64,000 nt of DNA from Siphonodentalium dalli (taxonomy: Eukaryota; Mollusca; Scaphopoda; Gadilida; Siphonodentaliidae): NCBI GenBank assembly GCA_032622095.1, contig CP136067.1, positions 90,572,707-90,636,706 of the forward strand. The letters are read 5' to 3'. The notes beneath the pieces are model-generated. The model saw only the letters and a list, made by a program, of their open reading frames with translations. It was not told the origin of the DNA and ran no database searches. This document shows, one piece after another, positions 11,571 through 21,879 of this stretch; positions within the stretch are counted from its first letter, which is position 1; every line of letters begins with the position of its first letter. The position numbers were made by a program, and so were the translations under genes.

Positions 11571-13205
11571 AGATCGCCCTTTCACCCGTAGCTCAAAAGC
11601 GGTAGATGAGAAAGAGAGTCCTCACTTTGTACCATTTTGTTTGTTTGTTTTCTACGTAATATTTATTAATGATTTTGCAGACTTTCGCGCTTCGTGTGTG
11701 ATACGAATTAAAGTGTGGACACATATTTTTTACTTTTCTTTTGTCTGGTAAATTTAAGTGGATATTCGGTGAAGGAAATTATGAACTGTTTTGTGTCTAT
11801 TCGGAAAGTTCACCCGTAATGTTTCATATACCCATTTGGTGATGTTTCTATAATTAAAACGCACACACGGTGACTGTACCGTGACAGCTCTGACCGGGAT
11901 TATGTAAGGGATATATGTCGATAATATATATACTGCACCGACGGCTATGTTTATAACACAAAGGATATGTTAAAGAGCGTTATCGCACTCAGTTAAGCAC
12001 GCTGAATATGTAATATACGCTGAATCAATGTCAATATATATATATGTATAACTTAATATAAATTTAATAGGCTGGATATTCTGAGATAAGCAAAACTGTT
12101 TCAAATGTACAGGTCCCTAATCCAAATTAAGCGTGGAAGTGCTACATGTAGCCATAATTGACAAAGAACAAGCTATTATATAACACTTCAATTTGATGCT
12201 GTCTGAATGCAGAATATTGTAACACTTACGACTTTAGAATGATTGCTGTTATGAACTCGGTAAGTATATAATTATATCCAATCCCAGGTGAAGATTTAAT
12301 CCACGAAATGAGACAAATGTTTGATGACTACATCGAGTTAGAATTTATAGGGAAAACAATGCCCAACTGATATACGGTGATATCTTTCTGGGTGCCATTA
12401 ATTCCAGTAGCTTACTTATAAATTATTTTATTTGAAAATAATTCAAATTGCGCCAGTTCTAGATCTGACGAGATCACTTGGTATACAGAAGTGAGTGTGC
12501 GAACAATTTATCCACCCAGTTCTGCCCTTTCCCTTCTGGTAATGGTAGTTAAACAAATACCGTGACGCAATAAAAAAACAAAAATGATCATAAAACCGTT
12601 TGTTCATTTAAGGCGTGAACACGTTCTCAGTCATAAAGTTGCCGATGCAGACACAGACAAGGTATGCTCACATTTTACACGTTATTTCATATTATCAGAT
12701 AACAACACGATGAAATAATCGTGTAATTAGAGTACGCATTAAAGTGTTTTATGCATATCTGATGGGCGGAATAACTAGTTCAGGTGATACCAATAGAACC
12801 TGCTGATTTATTTCAATGTTCATTTGGCTTCAATGTTTTATGGCTAGAGGGTATCCATTGGGAAGGGCGTCGAAAATTTTTGATTCTGAAAAATGCTAAA
12901 TCCTAACATCTAGTGGTCTAACTCCAGGCAAATTCACACCCAATTTGTTTTTCTTGTCGCAGTTAGTCGGCGTAAACATACTCTTGAATGGACAGCAGGT
13001 AGAATATATACGAAATAATAAACTTTACTATTGACGAGTTGTAACTTTACGTATAACTACGCACGTTATATGTCCAAGTACATTATCACGATTTCCATTG
13101 AAATTAGGGAATAAATAAGAATTAGAAACGGCATGACACACTCGTCATTACTTCAAATCAATTGAGAAATTGTCGATAAATCGGTTTATAACTGCGGCTG
13201 CGTCA
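11571..13205. other. No gene seen
   Basis: No exon or clear repeat recognised. Several scattered ATATATAT runs near 12010-12060. Confidence 0.45.
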
Positions 13206-13770
13206 CCATAATGAAAGCAGCCGAGTTTGGTGGGTTATCTGCCGAGTATGGTGGGCTATCAGCCGAGTGTGGTGCGTTATCAGCCGAATTTGGTGCGTTA
13301 TCAACCGAGATTGGTGCGTTTTCAGCCGAGTGTTGTACGTTATCAGCCGAGTTTAGTGGGTTATCAGCCGAGTTTGGTGGGTTATCAGCCGAGTGTGGTG
13401 CGTTATCAGCCGAGTTTTGTGCGTTATCAGTCGAATGTGTTATGTATAAGCCAAGTTTGGTGGGTTATCAGCCGAGTTCGATGGATTATCAGCCGAGTTT
13501 GGTGGGTTATTAGCCGAGTTTGGTGGGTTATCAGCCGAGTTAAGTGGGTTATCAGCCGAATTTGGAGCGTTTTCATCCGAGCTTGGTGTGTTATCAGCGA
13601 GTTTGGTGGGTTATCAGTCGAGTTAAGTGGGTTATCAGCGAGATTGGAGGGTGATCAGCCGAGTTTGGTGGGTTATCAGCGGAGTTTGCTGGGTTATCAG
13701 CCGTGTTGGGAGGGTTATCAGCCGAGTGTGGTGGGATAGCAGCCGAGTTTGAAGTTAGATCAGCTGAGAT
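13206..13770. repeat. 21-bp minisatellite (GCCGAGTTTGGTGGGTTATCA)-like
   Basis: About 26 imperfect copies of a 21-bp unit with core CCGAGTTTGGTGGGTTATC. Because 21 is a multiple of 3, frames remain open as heptapeptide repeats (AEFGGLS in one frame, YQPSLVG in another). Two overlapping frames being open equally well argues for a periodicity artefact, not a gene. Some units are shortened by 1 bp toward the right end. Confidence 0.85.
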
Positions 13771-13814
13771 CGATAATAGGTCGCCAAACGCAAACATGCG
13801 ACATATAATTAATA

Positions 13815-14002
13815 ACATGTAATATCACTGCGCGTACGCAGACATGTTGCGACATCACGTAATATCAATACGCGCACGCAGACTTGTCGATAAATCACGT
13901 AATATCACTACTGCGCGCACGTATGCATGTCGAGACATCACACAAATAAATGCCACTGCGCTCACGCACAATGCCCCATGCAAAGAAACTAAAGTCGAGA
14001 CA
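13815..14002. repeat. ~50-bp repeats bridging two minisatellites
   Basis: Four diverged units containing CACGTAATATCA, then CGCGCACGCAGAC, then GTCGAGACATCA. Their CACGTAATATCACG core is the same as in the 32-bp array that follows, which suggests that array grew out of this one. Confidence 0.55.
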
Positions 14003-14915
14003 TCACGTAATATCACGTAGGTTAGACGGCGACGGCACGTAATATCACGTAGGGTGGATGGCGACGGCACGTGATATCACGTAGGTTAGATGGCGACGGC
14101 ACGTATTATCACGTAGGGTAGATGGCGACGGCACGTAATATCACATAGGATAGATGGAGACGGCACGTAATATCACGTAGGTTAGACGGCGACGGCACGT
14201 AATATCACATATGTTAGGTGGCGACGGCACGTAATATCACGTAGGTTAGATGGCGACGGCACGTAATATCACGTAGGTTAGATGGCGACGGCACGTAATA
14301 TCACGTAGGTTAGACGGCGACGGCACGTAATATCACATATGTTAGATGGCGACGGCACGTAATATCACGTAGGTTAGATGGCGACGGCACGTAATATCAC
14401 GTATGTTAGATGGCGACGGTACGTAACATCACGTAGATTAGACGGCGACGGCACGTAATATCACATTATGTTAGATGGCGACGGCACGTAATATCACGTA
14501 GGTTAGATGGCGACGGCACGTAATATCACGTAGATTAGACGGCGGTGACACGTAATATCACGTAGGTTAGATGGCGACGGCACGTAATATCGCGTAGGTT
14601 ATATGTTGACGGCACGCAACATCACGTAGATTAAACGACGACGGCACGTACTATCACGTAGGTTAGACGGCGATGACACGTAGTGTCACGTGGGTTATAT
14701 GACGACGGCACGTAATATCACGTAGGTTACATGACGACGGTACGTAATATCACGTAGGTTAGATGGCGACGGCACTTAATATCACGTAGGTTAGACGGCG
14801 ACGACACGTAATATCACGTAGGTTAGATGGCCACAGCGCGTAATACACGTAGGTTAGACGGCGGATGACACGTATTATCACGTAGACTAGATGGCGACGG
14901 CACGTATATTATTAG
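14003..14915. repeat. 32-bp minisatellite, ~28 copies
   Basis: Unit built on GGCGACGGCACGTAATATCA plus CGTAGGTTAGAT. Each unit has CACGTA and TCACGTAG, an interrupted palindrome around ATAT, so the array is rich in E-box-like CACGTG/CACGTA words. Variants are 1-4 substitutions per unit. Confidence 0.85.
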
Positions 14916-14984
14916 TTCGTGTATTTATCATCATTTTTTAAACATAGTTTATACCTCCTTCCAAATTACGTAGTCAGACATAAA

Positions 14985-15140
14985 ATTGGATGTAGGCTAT
15001 ATGGAAATACAGTATCGTATAATAACATATATTTATCTTTTGAGGTAGATTGCATGCAACTGTAATAACGCAGGAAGTGAAATATATATATCTCCCTATT
15101 TGGAAGTGGGCTTCATACAAATACAAATAATGTACATCTA
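14985..15140. repeat. ~70-bp repeat, two diverged units
   Basis: Units with 'GGATGTAGGCT', 'GTAATAACGCAGGAAGTGAAA' (abbreviated) and ATATATCTCCCTATTTGG. The same unit occurs three times at 19290-19480, in both places next to an R1-type end. Confidence 0.55.
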
Positions 15141-15156
15141 CATGTATAATGTGAAT

Positions 15157-16010
15157 TCTAACGCACTTATGCCAACTTATGCCATCACATATTTGCGGGA
15201 TGGGTGGTTAATTGTCGATAAACTGTCGCATAGTGTAGTCCGGTTCATCGCTTCAATGTTAGATAATCCTACTTGACAATATTGACGTCAGCTAAATTCA
15301 TAATCTCGTTCATGACCCACCAAGCTCCGCTCACTGTCCATTTCTCTCCATGACTTTGCCCTTACGCAGTACATATTTTAGATATACTTGTTTGTATTGA
15401 AACCAAATGCATGCATTTTACATACAATGGACTCCGAGAGGAATGACTAGAAAATAAACATTGGTATATTTTACCGAAACAAACAAAACATACTATAGAA
15501 CTTGACAAAAGTAACCAGTCACGTAGTTACCCTGGTGAGTCTAGGGTTGACAACTGTAAATATGTAACTGTTTGAAATTGAATGGTGCATGGTACTTATC
15601 AACTATATAATATATTGTAACGCTGCAGTCCGATCATTTCGTCAACAGTGCAAACAGTTGAAAGTTGACAGGTCACAACTTTTATTGCAAAATTAATAAT
15701 ATAATCATCAGGCAGGGTAACTACTTGATATTTGAATATGGATAGTATAAAAAGATACATGCCGACGACGTTACGGAGTAGATGCATATAGTTGGCGCCC
15801 AGCCTACTGACTTCCGTTACTAGCTCGTTGCTATAAACCAAACAGCGGCGTCCCTTTTGTCAAAATTTGACAGTCAGTACATTCGCCCTGTATACATGTA
15901 CTTTCATAAATCACAAAACACCAGACCGTTATATCCCATCAACATAGTTCTCTCGATATCATATGACATGAAATCGTGACAGATACGGCGTGAATACACA
16001 TTTCAATGAG
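15157..16010. repeat. Dispersed repeat family R1, copy 2, with insertion
   Basis: Homologous to 7480-8000 ('CACATATTTGCGGG', 'AGTGTAGTCCGGTTCATCG', 'GACTTCCGTTACTAGCTCG', 'CATTCGCCCTGTATACATG', ACACCAGACCGTTATATCCC). Alignment is broken at about 15372-15758 by some 385 bp that copy 1 lacks. The break is flanked by TACAT on both sides. Confidence 0.7.
15373..15758. mobile_element. ~385-bp insertion in R1 copy 2
   Basis: Absent from the paralogous copy at 7480-8000. Flanking TACAT/TACAT may be a 5-bp target duplication. Inside, CGTAGTTACCCTGGTGA and TCAGGCAGGGTAACTACTTG are inverted relatives, so it may fold back on itself. No family recognised. Confidence 0.45.
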
Positions 16011-16339
16011 TAATATATCTTTATTGTCTCCTTCTAAGGAGATATTCAATACATACACTACAATTGTATATACAGAGGACAGTATAAATAGTGGTGTGGG
16101 TTTTGAGAAAAATTACAAAAATATTGAATCTGATGGAAGCTCAGAATGCTTTGTGATTGGTATGTCGAAGTGAGTTAAAACTTAGGTAAACGTGAAATTT
16201 TGCACGTGTGAAAAAAACTTTCTAGAAATGGTAAATGGAATCTATGTTGTGAAGGTCAAGTAAGAACGATTTGAACATTTTCATTATACATGTATACAAT
16301 GTTATGCAAAAGCGAGGCATTCTGAGCTGAAAAGCTAAT

Positions 16340-16575
16340 ACAGAAACAACACAGTCATTACTATGGTGTCAGAATTTCACAAGCGTATGGTCGGAGGTGT
16401 GTTTTATAAGTCATCTCCTATCAGAATCAGATCTTCTCATCGACCTGATCATTACATAAGCATATACAAAAAACAATAGTCATTGCTATGGTGTCAGTAT
16501 CTCACAAGCGTATGTTATGGGGTGTGTTTTATAAGCCTATTAGATCCTCTCATCGATCTGGTCATTACCAGAAGG
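16340..16575. repeat. ~125-bp tandem duplication
   Basis: Two units share CATTACTATGGTGTCAG / CATTGCTATGGTGTCAG, TCACAAGCGTATG, GGTGTGTTTTATAAG and CTCATCGA.CTG.TCATTAC. Non-coding. Confidence 0.6.
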
Positions 16576-16599
16576 AATGAAGCAGATGTCTCTATTATC

Positions 16600-17137
16600 T
16601 GGTCGCGGCAGTGTTCATTTCATGTGGTGTGTGGATCATCAGAACCAAGGAGTAGGGCGTAAAAGTCACACATTGGAAGGCTGTCGAGATAAAGTGTGAC
16701 TGGACTCCATGGTGGTTGATTAATGTGTCCCATAAGTGATTTCTCAGTGCTAGAATAAACAGTGAGGTGCACGAATGTAATGCATGGTGAATTTCATTGT
16801 CATAGATAGATAGGCATTGCTGGCACACTAGGTTTTTGCAATATGTTGTTCTGTTCAGCAGAATGGCGAAGTTTTTCAGTTTTTGTTGACGCGCGTGGAT
16901 AAGACTGCAGCATCCTCCGGCCAGATAGTGGATCTTGAATTATTTTCCGAGGATCAATAAGTTGTGGTCCAAAGAAACTGAATTTCTCCACTGTTCGACG
17001 TATTTAATTTCTACAACAGTTTTAACAATAAGTTTCGAAGATTTTAGATCTAGAAAGTGTCCGTTTAGCAAGAAGTTTTCAAGATGAGACACAAGGCCAT
17101 ATTCATCAATGGAAAATCTCCGAAACAAAAACTGCAC
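16600..17137 (-). mobile_element. LINE ORF2 C-terminal remnant
   Basis: Minus-strand frames give, in order, a 'KYVEQWRNSV' segment, then KTEKLRHSAEQ, then C-x2-C (CQQC) followed after 15 residues by H-A-L-H-S-C and a further RNHLWDTLINHHG. This order resembles the tail of non-LTR retrotransposon ORF2 proteins (tryptophan-rich segment, 'LR.SAH', then a C..C...H....C knuckle and 'R...L..L'). The pieces lie in different frames, so at least two frameshifts separate them. The match is by pattern only. Confidence 0.4.
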
Positions 17138-17229
17138 TTGCTGGGCGATCGAAGAGGCTCAACAGATGTGCTTTATATACATGTATTTTGTATTGGTTGA
17201 TGGATAATAATGGAACCGTTTAGAGTGAC

Positions 17230-18060
17230 TTCCCTTATCCCAGATACATGCCAGCTGTGAAAGAACGATTGGTCTATTTTAACCTGATCGGGCTATTGCA
17301 GACCTATCGGTCTATTATAGATACATACTGGTAAGTGGTTCACCCAGACCTGTTTAAGATGTCTGATTTATAATGTTTATACGACTAAAGCCCATTAGTG
17401 CCAACACATAAAGATATATCTCCAATAAATCACAAACCTTTGTGATAAATCTCAAGCATCTTCGCGATAAATCGCAAAGTATAATCACCAAGTAGTTAAT
17501 TGAGAGTTATCATAAAGATGTTTGAGATTTATCGCAAAGTTCTTTTGTGATTAATCACAAAGGTTTACTCCCCTTATCTCACACGCATGCTGGCTCTGAA
17601 AGACCAATCGATAAATCGCAAAGTATAATCACCAAGTAGTTAATTGAGAGTTATCGCAAAGGTGTTTGTGATTTTTCGCAAAGTTCTTTTGTGATTAATC
17701 ACAAAGGTTTACTCCCCTTATCTCACACGCATGCTGGCTCTGAAAGACCATTCAGACTATTTTAGCCCGACCGTGCTATTATAGATCGATTGGTGGTTCA
17801 CACCAGACATGTTGAAGATGTCTGATTTATGTGTATACGGCTCAAGCCCATTAGTGCCAACGCATAAAAATATATCTGTAATAAATCACAAACCATTGCG
17901 ATTAATCGCAAACCTTAGTGATAAATCAAAAACCTTTGCACTAAATCGCATATATTTATCGCAAAGTAGTTTGCGATTCGTAAAGGTGTACGATTTATCG
18001 CAATGTAGTTTTTTTTATTTATAAGTCTATTTTTGATCGATTGGTGTTTCAACCAGACCT
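17230..18060. repeat. Duplicated block with GATAAATCGCAAA words
   Basis: Two ~142-bp units (about 17470-17611 and 17612-17753) repeat nearly exactly (AGTATAATCACCAAGTAGTT, CACACGCATGCTGGCTCTG). A wider ~500-bp block repeats as well (AAGCCCATTAGTGCCAAC at about 17388 and 17845). Throughout are direct and inverted versions of TGATAAATCGCAAAG/CTTTGCGATTTATC. No gene. Confidence 0.65.
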
Positions 18061-18474
18061 GTTGAAGATGTTTTTTATAATGTCTACTATAATATTATTA
18101 CACACAAATTAGGAAATTTGGCCGTTTATTTTAGACATTCTGACAAATTTTACTTCACTTGCAGGGAACAGGTCAGGGAAATCCTGAAATCGAGGTATTA
18201 AGCCTTGAATTAAGTAAAAAAAAACGATCAAGGTTCTCTACTAATAAAAGTAATATAATTCGGTTTATTTCATTTTGCACTATGCAAGGGAGTCCATGTA
18301 ACTGATAACATTATCTCGATGAACCTTGATCGGCGTTTTGTACTTAATTCGATATTTAAACGCCGTGGCATCATTTGGAATCTAAGATGCCACATTGTTA
18401 AATTTTCCGTCGGGCATTTTTCATAATTTCTAGTGCTTGGTATCTGGGCATGTTCTCCACATATTACCTATATA

Positions 18475-18910
18475 TTTGGTATTATGGAGTACCAAATATT
18501 TAGGTACTATGCAAAGAACCTAAATATTTGGTACCCAGAGTACGAAATATCTAGGTACTATGCAGATCAGTACCCAAATATTTGGTAATATATACAGAGT
18601 ACCCAAGCAGGTATTCCAGAGTACCTGTCTTGATATTTGGTACTCCAGAATACCTGGACAGGTACTCTAGAATACGTGGATATTTGGTACCTTAGAGTAC
18701 CAAATATATTTGGCTCCAGCGTACCAATCATATTTGGTACTCCAGAATACCAACAACTTGGTACTCACCACGGGACAAGTTCAATACCTACGTAGGTACT
18801 CTGGAGTACCTACGTAGGTATTGAATCATATTTGGTACTACAGAGTACCAACAATTTGGTACTCACCACGGGACAAGTTCAATACCTACGTAGGTACTCT
18901 GGAGTACCTA
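18475..18910. repeat. Array of palindromic GGTAC(T)-centred words
   Basis: Dense tandem and inverted copies of TTGGTACTCCAGAGTACCAA-like words, many as perfect palindromes (e.g. CTACGTAGGTACTCTGGAG with its reverse at about 18781-18826). Two units of about 85 bp around TACTCACCACGGGACAAG repeat at its right end. A short related piece occurs at 33795-33830. Confidence 0.7.
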
Positions 18911-19107
18911 TTGTTTTAATAGTGTAGGCAACACTGTAGTCTTCGGGAGATTACATATTGTCATTTTCGAGGATACGATGGAGGCATGAGTTGAGAAATG
19001 TGTTAACTTATTTTGAAGTAGACCGAGAGGGACACATTCCTTCTCTTCTCGTAGAACACTATCTCTATTCTTCCATTGTCGGTCAGAACGGTTGTAGTGA
19101 TATTTGC

Positions 19108-19273
19108 ATTCAGAACAGTTCCTTGTCTTGTTCCTTGACCAATGTTAAATTGTTCCGAAAGTTTTCCTTTATACAGAACAATGCTCGCAGTGTCGGTATG
19201 CATGTTTGAGAGAAGTCGCACACATTTACCCGGGAATCCAAGTTTTATAAATTTGTAAAATAGTCCCAAAACA
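19108..19273 (-). mobile_element. LINE reverse-transcriptase fragment
   Basis: Minus-strand frame reads GLFYKFIKLGFPGKCV, then LLSNMHTDTASIVLYKG, then QGTRQGTVLNA. This is the segment of a non-LTR RT that runs from 'GLL.KL..LGI.GK' to the 'G.RQG..LSP' motif. The frame continues a little way in unrelated residues. The fragment starts exactly where the R1-type end ACACACCGTTATCCCC begins, so insertion or rearrangement cut it there. The catalytic DD motif is not present. Confidence 0.75.
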
Positions 19274-19289
19274 ACACACCGTTATCCCC

Positions 19290-19485
19290 TAAATATATGT
19301 ATCTCCCTCTTCTTAGGTCGCATGCAAATGCAGTAATGTAGAAAGTGAAATATATGTATCTCCCTATTTGGATGTAGGACTTATGCAAATGTAGTAACGT
19401 AGAAGGTGAAATATATGTATATCCCGCTCTGGTGTTTAGCTACATACATGTACAAAGGTAGTAACGTAGAAAGTTTTGAACTTTG
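19290..19485. repeat. ~70-bp repeat, three units
   Basis: Units of 'GCAAATG.AGTAACGTAGAAA', 'GTGAAATATATGTATCTCCC' and TTTGGATGTAGG. Same unit as at 14985-15140. Confidence 0.6.
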
Positions 19486-19494
19486 TCCCACATA

Positions 19495-19745
19495 ATTATG
19501 AAACCAAATTAGGTTCTGATCAAAACCAAATGCCAAATACCAACGTTTTGATCAAGACCAAGACCATTTGTTTGATATATGAAACCAATTTTTGTTTTGA
19601 TAACAAATTTTTTGGTATTGATCAAAAATTTCAAAGCTAATTTTGGTTTTGATAATTTTTTTTTTTTTTTTTTCTAAAAACCAAATTGTATGAATATTTG
19701 GTTTTGAATAAAACCAACTTTGGTTTTGATCAAAAGTTAACTTTT
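19495..19745. repeat. Inverted array of AAACCAAA / TTTGGTTT
   Basis: Alternating ATCAAAACCAA and TTTGGTTTTGATCA words around a T16 run (19660-19674). Strongly self-complementary simple repeat. Confidence 0.65.
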
Positions 19746-20600
19746 GTTGTTATTGTTGCTTTTTTTGCACAATTTATTGAAAAATGTGCTATACTTAAAC
19801 TTATGCCGCCTTAAATGGCACTCTACACTAAATCTGGCCATTTATGTGACCATCTACTTTTATAATCAACATAATATATGCAACACATGGGTGAATTTGA
19901 GCTATACATTAGTGCAAAATAGACTCATTTGTTCTATGAACGATGCAAACAACATGGTAATTATAATGAAAATGAACTTATGACTCGAGCCCCATGATAT
20001 CATGTTACACAAAGGACAAATATTGGGTAACTATTCAAACTAGGAGCCCCCTTCTCTTGAGTGATGCTCTACTGATCCAGTTTATAAGCCTGAACATTTT
20101 ACATTAATTTATTTATCTTCACACATAGATTTGAATAAAACTTTAAATAATGAAATAATAAAACAGTTGCTTGTTCCACTAATATCTACCCAACCCTCAC
20201 AGGTAAATTTTGGTCCAGCGCGGACCCTGCCCTCACTGCCATTGTGTGCCTGTCCTATATACGTGCCTAATTTACGTTATGGCATAAACGTATAGAGATG
20301 CACATTAGGGCAGTGGAATGTGTTACATAAACCCCTTTGCTATTGCACGATTGAAAATATGAAGGCCGCGGTTATTTTAAAGGAATATTATTCTGAAAAA
20401 TGCTAAGTACTTTCTTTCAATATACCAACATTATATAATTAAAACGTCCAGTTTGCCAAAATAATCTTGTGTTTGGTCGCTAATTTTGTTTTTATAACGA
20501 CAACAAAAAAAAATCCGAAGAATGCCGAAGATCTTATGTTGTAGACGAAGTCACGTGATTGAAGTCACATGCTCACCGGTAAAAATATATCATATATATA
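19746..20600. other. No gene seen
   Basis: AT-rich spacer with short open frames but no splice-bounded exon or repeat structure I can name. Confidence 0.45.
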
Positions 20601-20890
20601 AGCGCTCTTTATTCGCACCAAATTCAAGAAAATGCTTAACGGGGAACGCTCTTTATTGAGTCATGGTGAAGGAACGTGGGGACACGTTTTAGAATAGTTG
20701 TCATCGTGAATATTTACTAATTACATCAATATGTAAATACACGCACACGAACTTTCGATAACATGCTTTATATACCCGTCGAAGTCATGGTAATTTCCGG
20801 TTTATTAAACGCTCTTTATTCACACCATATTAGGAATTCGCATGACAGGGATCGCTCTTTATTGATTCATGGTGATACTCACGACGCTCG
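20600..20890. repeat. Two-unit repeat with CGCTCTTTATT
   Basis: Two ~210-bp units each read CGCTCTTTATTC.CACCA.AT, then GGGA(A/T)CGCTCTTTATTGA, then TCATGGTGA. The CGCTCTTTA word also occurs at 6930-6960. Function unknown. Confidence 0.5.
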
Positions 20891-21879
20891 GCAAATTTTA
20901 TATACTTTACGGGAGTTGACGTTTTTCTCGGGATGAAATTCTCGTCGGTGGTCGGTTTGTTTAATGTGGGTATTCACGAACACCTTTTTTCGAAGTGGAC
21001 GAAATAAAATCTGGACCATTTCGTCGGCGACCAATTTAAGTTTCTGATTTTGCGCAAATGTTGTAATGTGTGGAAGTCGGCTTTTCACGCCAGTTTGCAT
21101 TCGGATACATTAGTGTATATATTTAGCTGTAATTATCTCCATACCTACGCTATGTGTAGGTTCGTGAGAAAAAAACTAATTTATTTATCTTCATTCAGTG
21201 TTCTCGATCTTGGTTTTGTTTTGGTCAGAGCACCGATCTCTATGCAAACTTGTTTTTGGTCGCATGCAATGAACCAATTGAAGCCCATGCGTTATTATTT
21301 GGCCACATGCAGAGATTGACGCTAAACTGACTTTAAAGGATTGCTATCGTGACGAATACAACAAAACATTATCGGAAAGTCACCCCTATTATGATCACAA
21401 TGATCCAAGTCCCATAACAATCGCGTAATAAATAAGCCGAGAAATAAATAAATAATACCCCCATCGGTTGTCGGCTATTTCCGTTGCAAATACTCATATG
21501 ACGTCAAATGAGTAAACTAATTCAAAACACGGAATCGGAGTTAATTGTGTTTACCTATATGACGTCATCTGAGTGGCGATGTAAAGTGCTGAATCGACAT
21601 GACGCGTGAGTGTAATGAAATTACTGCGACATGTGAACTCTGTTCGGGTGCGTTTTCATGATGTTGTTTTAATTCTCCTTATATATGCCCCGAGTGTCCG
21701 GTATATTCACAATAATTTGTCATTCATTCATTCGTGACAATGGCAAATGCAGTGTTTTCGACTGTGGCCGGTATGTATATATAGTGACACTCAATTGGGT
21801 ATGATTATACATTCATTTCCAAACGATGTTCGTTTACGTGATATTTGGCGGGATTTCTGTGAATAAGATTGACAGTTGC
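20891..21879. other. No gene seen
   Basis: Slightly more GC-balanced than its surroundings, with TGACGTCA-like words at 21495-21570 (two ATATGACGTCA matches). No exon supported. Confidence 0.4.
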
